Source: an uncultured Rhodospirillaceae bacterium (GTDB lineage: Bacteria; Pseudomonadota; Alphaproteobacteria; Rhodospirillales; Magnetospirillaceae). From it: a DNA stretch of 64,000 nucleotides. Positions 21,394 to 29,790 of the stretch are shown here, one piece after another (position 1 is the first letter of the stretch; every line of letters begins with the position of its first letter). The stretch is from the NCBI GenBank assembly GCA_903901915.1, contig CAIUSV010000021.1, positions 1 through 64,000 of the forward strand, in the 5' to 3' direction. The notes beneath the pieces are model-generated. The model searched no databases. It saw only the letters and a list, made by a program, of their open reading frames with translations, and was not told the origin of the DNA. Made by a program: the position numbers and the translations under genes.

Positions 21394-22097
21394 TGACCAC
21401 GTTTATCGAAGGCGCCGGCCTCCACACCTACTACGGCTCCAGCCATGTTCTCCACGGTATCGACTTCGCGGTCCGGCGGGGCGAGACGGTGGCGTTGATG
21501 GGGCGTAACGGTATGGGCAAATCGACGTTGCTGAAAAGCCTGCTTGGCGTCGTAAGGCCCCGCCAGGGCAAGGTGAGGATCAATGGCGCCGATGTTACCG
21601 GTGCCGATACCCATGCCATCATCCGCCGGGGGATCGCCTATGTGCCCGAGGGGCGGGGGATGTTTCACAACCTGACGGTTCGCGAGCATCTCGTCATGTC
21701 GGCACGGCCGGGCGTCGACGGACGGCGGGACTGGAGTTTCGAGCGCATCCTGGAGACGTTTCCGCGATTGGCCGAGCGCCTGGGCAGTCTCGGAACCCAT
21801 CTTTCGGGGGGCGAACAGCAGATGTTGGCCGTGGGCCGGGCACTGATGACCAACCCGGATCTGTTGATCCTCGACGAGGCGACGGAAGGGTTGGCGCCCC
21901 TGATCCGGCGTGAAATCTGGTACGTCATCCGCTCGATCAAGGACACCGGCATCGCCAGCATCATCGTCGATAAGAACGTCAATGTCCTGCTCGGCCTGGC
22001 TGACCGGCACGTCATTCTGGTCAAGGGCGAGGTGGTGTATGACGGATCCGATCTGACGCCCGATTCCGAAATCCTCAAGCGCCATATCGGCGTCTGA
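21393..22097 (+). CDS. ABC transporter ATPase, LivF type
   Basis: 234 residues. Walker A is GRNGMGKST, signature LSGGEQQMLAVGRAL, Walker B LLILDEATEGLAP. As often in LivF proteins the switch position reads VDKNVN instead of EHD/EQN, with Lys where His or Gln is expected. Starts on the last base of the LivG stop (TGATG). It completes the importer: one binding protein, two permeases, two ATPases. Confidence 0.92.
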   Translation: MTTFIEGAGLHTYYGSSHVLHGIDFAVRRGETVALMGRNGMGKSTLLKSLLGVVRPRQGKVRINGADVTGADTHAIIRRGIAYVPEGRGMFHNLTVREHLVMSARPGVDGRRDWSFERILETFPRLAERLGSLGTHLSGGEQQMLAVGRALMTNPDLLILDEATEGLAPLIRREIWYVIRSIKDTGIASIIVDKNVNVLLGLADRHVILVKGEVVYDGSDLTPDSEILKRHIGV

Positions 22098-22155
22098 TCC
22101 GGTCGTGGAGGTTTGGGGAGCCGATGGATGTTGGTCTGATCAAGGCGGAGGGATA

Positions 22156-22632
22156 ATGAACACCACAAATTTCGCGACATCTGTCCAGGAACGGTATTTC
22201 GAGGACTACATTTCCGGGGTGGTTCACCGGTTCGGGTCCATCGCCGTCGATCAGGATGAAATCATCGCCTTCGCGTCAAGGTATGACCCCCAATCGATCC
22301 ATACAGATCCGGAGGCCGCGCGCCACGGTCCTTTCAAGGGCCTGATCGCCAGCGGCTGGATGACCGCCGGGCTGATGATGCGTCTTTATTGCGAGCATTA
22401 TCTGTCGGCGGTGGCCAGTCTCGCCTCGCCGGGAATCGACGAACTGCGCTGGATACAGCCGGTCCGACCGGGTGACAGTCTTTCCATCCGCATAACCGTC
22501 AAGGGTGCCCGGCGGTCACGGTCAAAGCCCGACCGAGGTCTTGTCACGTCCTTCGTCGAGGTCTTGAACCAATCTGACGCCGTCGTGATGAGCTTTACCG
22601 CCATGAACATGCTGTTATGTCGGAGCGCCTGA
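22156..22632 (+). CDS. MaoC-like hotdog hydratase
   Basis: 158 residues; GGAGGGATA precedes the ATG. The hydratase 2 motif is clear: DPQSIHTDPEAA with catalytic Asp and His, then GPFKGLIASGWMTAGLMMRL, and later RWIQPVRPGDSL. MaoC/R-specific enoyl-CoA hydratases add water across the double bond of an acyl-CoA. It follows the importer genes by 58 nt. With the ligase and reductase across the control region it supplies a plausible next step: import, CoA activation, reduction, hydration. Substrate unknown. Confidence 0.82.
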   Translation: MNTTNFATSVQERYFEDYISGVVHRFGSIAVDQDEIIAFASRYDPQSIHTDPEAARHGPFKGLIASGWMTAGLMMRLYCEHYLSAVASLASPGIDELRWIQPVRPGDSLSIRITVKGARRSRSKPDRGLVTSFVEVLNQSDAVVMSFTAMNMLLCRSA

Positions 22633-22756
22633 CGGGCCGTCGGAAATGCCGCGAATGGCGATTGATCCGTATTCTCGTGGCGCCGGCTCTAAGATAGCAT
22701 GCCTGCCGTATCAGCCCGATCCGGGGCGTTCGGATGATGGCATGGGAGAGACAGGA

Positions 22757-23257
22757 ATGAAGACCAACGAAAATCTTGCCGAGGCATTTGCCGGAGAGAG
22801 CCAAGCCAACCGGAAATATCTCGCTTATGCCGATGCCGCCGCTAAGGATGGCCTGCCCGAGGTCGCCAAATTGTTCCGGGCGGTTGCGGCGGCGGAAACC
22901 ATACACGCCCATGCCCATCTCCGTGCCATGGGTGGGGTCAAGGCGACGGCCGAAAATCTGAAGGCCGCCATTTCCGGTGAAAAGCACGAGTTCGAGACGA
23001 TGTATCCGGCTTTTGTCGCCACCGCCGAGGCCGAAGGGGCCAAGCTGGCGGCTCTGTCGATGCGGCACGCCCTGGAGGTCGAGAAAGTCCACCACGGCCT
23101 GTTCGTCGATGCCTTGGCCGCCGTGGAAGCCGGGCATGATCTGCCCGAGGGCGCCATCCATGTCTGCGCCATCTGTGGACATACGGTGATCGGCGAGGCG
23201 CCGGATCAGTGCCCGGTGTGCAAGGCCAAGGCGGAAAAGTTCACCCGGATCGCCTGA
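22757..23257 (+). CDS. rbr: Rubrerythrin
   Basis: 166 residues. An N-terminal four-helix ferritin-like domain carries the diiron ligands (Glu in AFAGESQANRKY, ETIHAHAH, then HEFETMYP and HALEVEKVHH). The C-terminal rubredoxin domain has CAICG and CPVCK, 12 residues apart. Rubrerythrins reduce hydrogen peroxide in anaerobic and microaerobic cells using electrons passed through rubredoxin or an NADH oxidoreductase. It ends the plus-strand importer cluster. The four-Cys protein across the control region could be an electron partner, but that is a guess. Confidence 0.92.
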   Translation: MKTNENLAEAFAGESQANRKYLAYADAAAKDGLPEVAKLFRAVAAAETIHAHAHLRAMGGVKATAENLKAAISGEKHEFETMYPAFVATAEAEGAKLAALSMRHALEVEKVHHGLFVDALAAVEAGHDLPEGAIHVCAICGHTVIGEAPDQCPVCKAKAEKFTRIA

Positions 23258-23441
23258 ACCTGGTGGTCAAGGGCGTCAATATTGAGATGTCGAAGAAGGG
23301 GGGCGTTTCCGTCAGGACGCCGCGAGAGACGTCCCCTCCCGTCCGAAGACCGCGCATCTGCCCGCCAAACACGGCATGCCTTAGCGGCAGGTGCGCCGGT
23401 GTACCATGCTGCGCATCCGCTTTCGAGATGAGGTTGCTGCC

Positions 23442-24500
23442 ATGCCGACGCTTTTCGATCCGATCACCATAGGTGCGCTTGACCTTCCCAACCGTGTCAT
23501 CATGGCGCCGCTGACGCGCAGCCGGGCGGGGGCCGCCCGTGTCCCCAACCGATTGATGGCGGAATACTACGTTCAGCGCGCGTCGGCGGGATTGATCATC
23601 AGCGAGGCGACGTCGGTGACCCCCATGGGCGTGGGGTACGCCGAGACCCCGGGAATCTGGTCGGAGGATCAGGTTGAAGGCTGGAAGCTGGTTACGTCGG
23701 CGGTTCATGCCGCCGGGGGTAGGATCGTTCTCCAACTCTGGCATGTGGGGCGGATATCCGATCCGGTGTTTCTTGATGGCGCCCTGCCGGTGGCGCCTTC
23801 CGCCATTGCCGCCGAAGGCCATGTCAGTCTGGTTCGCCCCGAGCGTCCCTACGTGACGCCTCGCGCCCTCGCTACCGAGGAAATCCCCGGCATCGTCGCC
23901 GATTATCGCAAGGCTGCCGAAAACGCCCTGCGTGCCGGTTTCGATGGCGTCGAGATCCATGGCGCCAACGGCTACCTGCTCGACCAGTTCCTGCAGGATC
24001 GTACCAACCACCGAACCGATCGTTACGGTGGCTCCATCGAGAATCGCGCCCGCCTGATGCTCGAAGTCACCGACGCCGCCATCGCCGTATGGGGGGGCGA
24101 TCGCGTCGGGTTGCATCTGGCACCGCGCGGGGATGCCCACAGCATGGGCGATTCCGATCCGGCGGCGACGTTCGGCTATGTGGCAAGCGAGGTGGGCCGG
24201 CGCGGTATCGCCTTCATCTTCACCCGCGAGTCATTGGGCGGGAACCGCCTCAGTCCGCAGTTGAAGGCGGCGTTCGGCGGCGTGCTCATCGCCAACGAAG
24301 GGTTCACCAAGGCAACGGCCGATGTGGAACTGCAATCCGGCCAGGCCGACGCGGTGGCCTTCGGGAAACTGTTCATCGCCAATCCCGATCTGCCTCGCCG
24401 TCTGGCACTGGATGCACCGCTGAACGAGCCTTTGCCGCAAACCTTTTTCGCCCAGGGGCCGGGCGGCTACACCGACTATCCGGCGCTGAACGGAGGATAG
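23442..24500 (+). CDS. Old yellow enzyme family NADPH:flavin reductase (NemA-like)
   Basis: 352 residues, the normal length of a single-domain FMN barrel. Motifs: LFDPITIGALDLPNRVIMAPLTRSRA at the start, QLWHVGRIS, the catalytic pair in EIHGANGYLLDQFLQD and RTDRYGGSIENRAR. These enzymes reduce nitro-esters, maleimides, quinones and enones. It lacks the iron-sulfur and FAD domains of the 656-residue enzyme at 13.6-15.5 kb and is not a recent copy of it. About 185 bp separate it from rubrerythrin, so it may be a separate stress-inducible unit. Confidence 0.92.
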   Translation: MPTLFDPITIGALDLPNRVIMAPLTRSRAGAARVPNRLMAEYYVQRASAGLIISEATSVTPMGVGYAETPGIWSEDQVEGWKLVTSAVHAAGGRIVLQLWHVGRISDPVFLDGALPVAPSAIAAEGHVSLVRPERPYVTPRALATEEIPGIVADYRKAAENALRAGFDGVEIHGANGYLLDQFLQDRTNHRTDRYGGSIENRARLMLEVTDAAIAVWGGDRVGLHLAPRGDAHSMGDSDPAATFGYVASEVGRRGIAFIFTRESLGGNRLSPQLKAAFGGVLIANEGFTKATADVELQSGQADAVAFGKLFIANPDLPRRLALDAPLNEPLPQTFFAQGPGGYTDYPALNGG

Positions 24501-24623
24501 TTTTGGTGCACGGGAGTCTACTGTTTCGTATCGATGAACAATGAGTTCCGCGCTGGGGGGATTGGAACGGGCGCCAACAGGGGCTAATTTTCTCCCCAGG
24601 AACAACCTGTAGAGGACATCGGA

Positions 24624-24860
24624 ATGGCTCCCGTCATCGCTCAGAAAGCCCCCTATGCCGTCGAGCTGGAGGCCGGCAAGACCTATTATTATTGCACATG
24701 TGGCAAAAGTGCCGGCCAGCCTTTCTGCGACGGTAGCCACAAGGGAAGCGAATTCACCCCAAAGGCATTCACCGCCCAGGAAAGCGGAACGGCATATTTG
24801 TGCGGTTGCAAGCATAGCGGCAACGAGCCGTTTTGCGACGGTCGTCACAAGACGCTGTGA
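24624..24860 (+). CDS. Tandem CDGSH iron-sulfur protein
   Basis: 78 residues holding two CDGSH sites: Cys24, Cys26, Cys35, His39 and Cys60, Cys62, Cys71, His75. Each three-Cys/one-His set binds a [2Fe-2S] cluster. The second site reads CDGRH, with Arg for Ser. Tandem CDGSH miniproteins occur in bacteria; their role is in electron or cluster transfer. The start has AGAGGACATCGGA upstream, and a terminator follows at once, so the gene ends its transcript. Confidence 0.9.
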   Translation: MAPVIAQKAPYAVELEAGKTYYYCTCGKSAGQPFCDGSHKGSEFTPKAFTAQESGTAYLCGCKHSGNEPFCDGRHKTL

Positions 24861-24868
24861 CCGTGACG

Positions 24869-24897
24869 GGCGGCGTACCGGTTGGTACGCCGCCTTT
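24869..24897 (+). terminator. Terminator after the CDGSH gene
   Basis: GGCGGCGTACC and GGTACGCCGCC form a perfect 11-bp stem around a GGTT loop, followed by TTT. It lies 8 nt after the CDGSH stop and just before the end of the convergent RND pump gene. Confidence 0.75.
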
Positions 24898-24911
24898 GGC
24901 CGCTTGGCGGT

Positions 24912-27900
24912 TCACTCGGCCGGGGCTTCTGCCCGTCCGGCAACGACGCCGCGCTCGGCGGCGATAAAGGTATAGATCACCGGCAGCACGAACAGGGTGA
25001 ACAGGGTGCCGATGCTCATGCCCGACACGATCACCACCGCGATGGAAAAGCGCGACGCCGCGCCGGCACCGCTGGCGAAGACCAGCGGGATCAGGCCGGT
25101 GACCATGGCCGCCGTGGTCATCAGGATCGGGCGCAGTCGCAGGCCGGCGGCGGCCTTGACCGCCTCCAGGCGGCTCATGCCCTGCTGTTCCTGGCACTCG
25201 CGCGCCACCTCGCAGATCAGGATGCCGTGCTTGGTGATCAGGCCGATCAGCGTGACCAGCCCCACCTGGGTATAGATGTTCATGCTGGCCGCGCCCAGCG
25301 CCAGCGGGATCAGGGCGCCGCAAATGGACAGCGGTACCGACACCATGATCACCAATGGATCGCGGAAGCTTTCAAACTGCGCCGCCAGCACCAGGAAGAT
25401 CACCACCAGGGCGAAGACGAAGGTCAACGCCAGGGCGTTGCCTTCCTGTTTGTATTGCCGCGACTGGCCGGCGTAATCGATGGTGGTGCCCTGGGACAGC
25501 ACCTCGCCGGCAAGCCGGTCTAATTGCTCCAACGCCTGTCCCAGGGTGACGCCGGGCATGGGGAATGCCTGGATGGTGAACGAATTCAACTGATTGAACT
25601 GGTTGAGCGACACCGGTCGCACCGCGTGGCCGAGGGTGACCAGCGATGACAGCGGAATGGCGGTACCGTCGGCGGCGCGCACATGGAAGCGCCCCAGCTG
25701 CGCCGGGTCGAGGCGGAATTCCCGCGGCACCTGCGGAATCACCTGATACGAGCGGCCCTGCAGACTGACCAGATTGACGTAATTGCCGCCGGTCATGGTT
25801 GCCAACGCCTCGCCGATCTGCTGCATGGAAATGCCGAAGGTGGCGGCCTTGTCGCGGTCGATGTCCACCTTGGTCTGCGGGCTCTCGAACTTGAGGTCGC
25901 CGTCGATGAAGGCGAACATCCCCGAGCCTTGGGCGCGGCGCAGGATTTCCGCCTGCATGTCCTGCAATTCGCGGTAATCGCTGGTGCCCGAGACCACGAA
26001 CTGCACCGGCAAGCCATCGACGCCGGGCAGCGACGGCGGTGGGAAAACCGAAGCCTTGACCCCCGACACCTCGTTCAACGCCATCTGGAAGGCGGCGGTC
26101 AGGGCCTTGGCGGCGCGCTTGCGTCCTTCCCAGGCGGTGAGGACCGCGCCGCCAAAGCCGTTGTTGTTGGAGCCCAGTCCGTTGATCAGGAAGACGTCGC
26201 GGGTTTCGGGGAACGACGCCAGCTTGGCGTTGATCTGGCGCGAAAAGGCTTCCATGAAGTCGAGATTGGCCGAGGCCGGACCGGTATAGGCGGTGAAGAC
26301 CACTCCCTGGTCTTCCTCGGGTGCCAGTTCGGTCGGCACCGCCAGGAACAGGAAGGGCAGGCTGCCCATTACGATGGCGGCGAACAGCAAGGTGGTCGGG
26401 CGGTCGGCCAGCGATGCCGCCAACCAGCGTTCGTAGACCGCCCGCACCCGGTCGAAGCTGCGGTCGATCAGGGCGGGCAGGCCACGTTTGTCGTTGTCGT
26501 GCCTGAGAATGCGCGAGCACATCATGGGCGAGAGGGTCAAGGCGACGATGCCCGACACCACCACCGATCCCGCCAGCGTCAACGCGAATTCCTTGAACAG
26601 CGATCCGGTCAGTCCGCCCATGAAGGCGATGGGGGCGTAGACCGCCGCCAGGGTGATGGTCATCGAGATCACCGGGCCGGAAATCTCGCGCGTCCCGACC
26701 AGGGCGGCCTGCACCGGCGATAGTCCCTCTTCGATATGGCGGTGGACGTTTTCCACCACCACGATGGCGTCGTCCACCACCAGCCCGATGGCCAGGACCA
26801 TGGCCAGCAGGGTCAGCAGGTTGATGGAAAAGCCCAGCGACAGCAGCAGCACCGCCACACCCACCAGCGACAGCGGCACGGTGATCACCGGGATGGCGAC
26901 GGAACGCACGCTGCCCATGAAGAAGAAGATCACCACCATGACGATCAACGCCGCCTCGACGATGGTGCTGGCGACCTCGTGGATGGCGGAATCGATGAAC
27001 AGGGTGGAATCATAGGCGACCTTGGCCGAAAGCCCCGGCGGCAGTTGCGCCTTGATCTGGGGCAACGTCTCTTCGCGCACCTGACGGATCACCGATAGGG
27101 GGTTGGCTTCCGGCGTGGTGTAGATGCCGACGAAGATGGCCCGCTCGCCGCTGGCGAACACGCTCATATCCTCGCTTTCCGGCCCCAATTCCACCTTGGC
27201 GACGTCGCCGAGGCGCACCAGGCGGGAACCGTCATGCTTGACCACCAGACGCCGGAATTCCTCCACCGTCTTCAGATCGGTGTCGGCCTGGGTGTTGACC
27301 ACGTCGAACGAGCCCTTGGTGGCGCCGGCGGCCGAGGTGAAATTATTGCTGGTCAACGCCCGGCTGAGATCGTCGGGTCCCATGCCGTATTGGGCCAGTT
27401 TCTCCGGATCGAGCCAGACCCGCATGGAGAACTTCTGCCCACCGAATACTTCCGGATTGGCTACGCCGGGCACCGAGGCCAGCTTGGGCTGGATCACCCG
27501 CATGACGTAATCTGTGATCTGCTGCTGACTGAGACGGTCCGACGAAAAAGCGAGGTAGGCCGAGGCGAAGGACTGGCCGGTCTCCTTCTTGATGACCGGA
27601 TCGTTGATCCCGCGCGGCAGCAGGGTGCGGACCTCGTTGGTCTTGCTCATGACCTCGGTCATGGCCGTTTCCGGGTCCTCGTTGAGGCGGATGTAGGCCT
27701 TGATCTCGCTCATGCCGGGCAAGGAGCGCGAGGTCAGGTAGTTGATGCCCTGGGCCGTGGCCACCGCCTTTTGCAGCGGCTGGGTGACAAAGCCCTGAAT
27801 CAGGTCGGAATCGGCGCCGGGATAGGTGGTGGTTATGGTGATGACCGTGTTGGTCATTTCGGGGTACTGCCGTACCGGCAGACTCATCAGCGCCCGCAGG

Positions 27901-27968
27901 CCGACGAAGAGGATCAGCAGGCTGACCACCGAGGCCAGCACCGGCCGCTTGATGAAGATGTCGAACAT
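24912..27968 (-). CDS. RND-family efflux pump, inner membrane transporter
   Basis: 1018 residues, full length for the HAE1 multidrug group. Twelve membrane helices in two repeats are predicted; the proton-relay Asp pair is D399-D400 in IGLVVDDAIVVVENVHRH. The start FIKRPVLASVVSLLILFVGLRALMSLPVRQYPE is characteristic. It works as a trimer with the periplasmic adaptor encoded just upstream and an outer membrane channel. No channel gene is in this operon, so a TolC-like protein elsewhere must be used. Confidence 0.94.
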   Translation of the reverse strand: MFDIFIKRPVLASVVSLLILFVGLRALMSLPVRQYPEMTNTVITITTTYPGADSDLIQGFVTQPLQKAVATAQGINYLTSRSLPGMSEIKAYIRLNEDPETAMTEVMSKTNEVRTLLPRGINDPVIKKETGQSFASAYLAFSSDRLSQQQITDYVMRVIQPKLASVPGVANPEVFGGQKFSMRVWLDPEKLAQYGMGPDDLSRALTSNNFTSAAGATKGSFDVVNTQADTDLKTVEEFRRLVVKHDGSRLVRLGDVAKVELGPESEDMSVFASGERAIFVGIYTTPEANPLSVIRQVREETLPQIKAQLPPGLSAKVAYDSTLFIDSAIHEVASTIVEAALIVMVVIFFFMGSVRSVAIPVITVPLSLVGVAVLLLSLGFSINLLTLLAMVLAIGLVVDDAIVVVENVHRHIEEGLSPVQAALVGTREISGPVISMTITLAAVYAPIAFMGGLTGSLFKEFALTLAGSVVVSGIVALTLSPMMCSRILRHDNDKRGLPALIDRSFDRVRAVYERWLAASLADRPTTLLFAAIVMGSLPFLFLAVPTELAPEEDQGVVFTAYTGPASANLDFMEAFSRQINAKLASFPETRDVFLINGLGSNNNGFGGAVLTAWEGRKRAAKALTAAFQMALNEVSGVKASVFPPPSLPGVDGLPVQFVVSGTSDYRELQDMQAEILRRAQGSGMFAFIDGDLKFESPQTKVDIDRDKAATFGISMQQIGEALATMTGGNYVNLVSLQGRSYQVIPQVPREFRLDPAQLGRFHVRAADGTAIPLSSLVTLGHAVRPVSLNQFNQLNSFTIQAFPMPGVTLGQALEQLDRLAGEVLSQGTTIDYAGQSRQYKQEGNALALTFVFALVVIFLVLAAQFESFRDPLVIMVSVPLSICGALIPLALGAASMNIYTQVGLVTLIGLITKHGILICEVARECQEQQGMSRLEAVKAAAGLRLRPILMTTAAMVTGLIPLVFASGAGAASRFSIAVVIVSGMSIGTLFTLFVLPVIYTFIAAERGVVAGRAEAPAE

Positions 27969-27997
27969 GATGTGGCTGTCTCCTCGACCACCAAGGG

Positions 27998-29122
27998 CTA
28001 GCGCAGCACCGTCTTGCCCGGAAGCTTGAGCGGGTCCTCGGCGGCGATCTGGACCAGGCTGCCGTTCTCCAGCTTGACCTGACCGGACGTAACCACGACG
28101 TCGCCCGCTCGGATGCCCTTCCGGACCACCACCCGGCCGCCCTGGCGTTCGCCCAGTTCGACCACCGCCCGCTCGGCCCTGAGAATCGCCTTGCCATCGG
28201 CACCGGCCTCTTCCCGCACCACGAATACCGCGTCGCCGTGCAGGGCGTAGGTAATGGCGGCGGCAGGGACCGTGATCACGGGCTCGGTCTCGGGCCGGTT
28301 GATATCGATCTTGGCGAACATGCCGGGGCGAAGGCGCCGTTCGGCGTTGGGGAAGCGGGCTTGGACCGCCAGCATGCCGGTCTTGGCTTCGACCTGCGGT
28401 TCCAGCGCGGCGATTTCACCGATGAAGGTCATGTCCGGCCAAGCGTCGGTGGTCATCCGCACGTTCTGGCCTACGGCGATGAGACCGAGATCCTTTTGCG
28501 ATACCGAAAAGTCGCACAGCATCTGCGACAGGTCCTGAAGATTGACGATGGTTTGGCCCGGCTGGATGTACTGACCGAGATCAACCTTGCGCATCCCCAG
28601 CGCCCCGTCGAAGGGGGCGAACACCGACTTCTTGGCGATCTGAGCTTGCAGACCGGCTGTCTTGGCCGCCTTGACCTTGAACTCGGCCTCGGCCTTGTCC
28701 ACCGCCGACTGGCTGACGGTGTCCGAGCGCAGCAGCGCCTTGGAGCGGTCATAGGTGATGCGGGCCAGATCCTGATCGGCCTGGGCGCTGCGCAGGTCGC
28801 TCAGTTCCACCTCGGCATCGAGGCGGACCAGCAATTGGCCGCGCCTGACCTCTTGGCCGGACTGGAAGCTGATTTCCTTGATCAGGCCGGACAACGAGGC
28901 GCTGATATCGACACCGTTCTGGGCCTGGAGGGTCCCGACCGCCGCGACCACGCCTTGCCAGTTGACCGCCTCGGCCTGGGCGGTGGTTACCGCCACCACC
29001 GGTTTGGCCAAGGTGGCGAAGTACTGCTTGATCATGTGGTTGCGGAACGCGACGAAACCGAACACGCCGCCGAACACGACGCCGCTGGCGATCAGCATGA
29101 GGATGATCCGCTTGGCCTTCAT
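27998..29122 (-). CDS. RND efflux periplasmic adaptor (membrane fusion protein)
   Basis: 374 residues from the ATG at 29120-29122; the much longer upstream frame runs through the tetR gene and is rejected. A single N-terminal anchor (RIILMLIASGVVFGGVFGFVAF), then a lipoyl half (NGVDISASLSGLIKEISFQSGQEVRRGQLLVRLD), a long coiled-coil hairpin, the second lipoyl half (VFAPFDGALGMRKVDLGQYI) and a beta-barrel domain. It joins the RND transporter to the outer membrane channel. Overlaps tetR by 4 nt. Confidence 0.93.
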   Translation of the reverse strand: MKAKRIILMLIASGVVFGGVFGFVAFRNHMIKQYFATLAKPVVAVTTAQAEAVNWQGVVAAVGTLQAQNGVDISASLSGLIKEISFQSGQEVRRGQLLVRLDAEVELSDLRSAQADQDLARITYDRSKALLRSDTVSQSAVDKAEAEFKVKAAKTAGLQAQIAKKSVFAPFDGALGMRKVDLGQYIQPGQTIVNLQDLSQMLCDFSVSQKDLGLIAVGQNVRMTTDAWPDMTFIGEIAALEPQVEAKTGMLAVQARFPNAERRLRPGMFAKIDINRPETEPVITVPAAAITYALHGDAVFVVREEAGADGKAILRAERAVVELGERQGGRVVVRKGIRAGDVVVTSGQVKLENGSLVQIAAEDPLKLPGKTVLR

Positions 29123-29670
29123 GGCGCGGCTCCCGGATTGGAGGGGGAAAGAAGGGTGAGGGCGAATTCCATCAGCCGGCGGGCATCGCCCTGGTCGCCC
29201 CTGTGGATGCCCATCAGGCGCTGGAAATAGAGGCCGTCCATGGCGGTGCAGACCAGGCCGGCGCGTACGATGTCGGGGCTGTCGCTGCTCAGGCGCTCGC
29301 GCCACTTGGCGTACATGGCGTGGATCGGCTCCATCAGCAGCGGATTGAGCGTCACCGCCGCCAGCAGCGCGCCGCCGACCGGATCGTTGGCCGGGCCGTT
29401 GGGATCGAAGCAGGCCCTTACCAGGGTGCGGGCCCAACGATAGGGGCCTTCCGGCTCCTGGGCGTAGTAGGACTGATTGATCTGGTCGCATTGGTCGGTC
29501 AGCCGCTGAACCATGCCGCGGATCAGATCGTCCTTGCTGCGGAAGTGATAGAGCACGCCGCCCTTGCTGATCCCGGCCACCGTGGCGGCCTTGTCCAGCG
29601 TCAGTTTGCCCACCCCGGCATCGCGGACGATGGTCATGGCGGCGTCAATGATTTTGTCCCTGGTGCTCAT
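29119..29670 (-). CDS. TetR-family repressor of the RND pump
   Basis: 183 residues. The DNA-binding helix-turn-helix is at the start (DKIIDAAMTIVRDAGVGKLTLDKAATVAGISKGGVLYHFRSKDDLI). The C-terminal ligand domain is of the TetR_C_6-like type seen with AcrR/efflux repressors. It is the first gene of the pump operon and lies immediately downstream of a strong dyad, so autoregulated repression of tetR, adaptor and pump is the natural reading. Confidence 0.9.
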   Translation of the reverse strand: MSTRDKIIDAAMTIVRDAGVGKLTLDKAATVAGISKGGVLYHFRSKDDLIRGMVQRLTDQCDQINQSYYAQEPEGPYRWARTLVRACFDPNGPANDPVGGALLAAVTLNPLLMEPIHAMYAKWRERLSSDSPDIVRAGLVCTAMDGLYFQRLMGIHRGDQGDARRLMEFALTLLSPSNPGAAP

Positions 29671-29675
29671 GTCCC

Positions 29676-29718
29676 GCTATACCGTCCGGACGGTTCTGTA
29701 CCGGCTGGACGGTATAGC
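29676..29718. promoter_or_regulatory. TetR operator region, nested dyads
   Basis: GCTATACCGTCC and GGACGGTATAGC (29676-29687, 29707-29718) form a perfect 12-bp inverted repeat. Within it ACCGTCCGGACGGT (29681-29694) is itself a perfect 14-bp palindrome, and a second, imperfect ACCGGCTGGACGGT half follows. This suggests two overlapping TetR-dimer sites. The region starts 6 bp before the tetR start codon, so bound repressor would block its transcription start. Confidence 0.8.
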
Positions 29719-29790
29719 CAAATGACCAGCGTTCGTCCAGCCACTCCGCAGCATGGCTGATCCGCGTCAGGTGCGGCCCCGGCCTTCGCC

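Noticed and set aside
17516-22097. Simple leucine transporter (liv)
   Set aside because: Sequence cannot exclude it, but the shared control region with a ligase/reductase operon points to a carboxylic acid; gene symbols were left blank.
22757-23257. Longer rubrerythrin start at 22646
   Set aside because: The first 37 codons lack family similarity; MKTNENLAEAFAGES is the conserved start.
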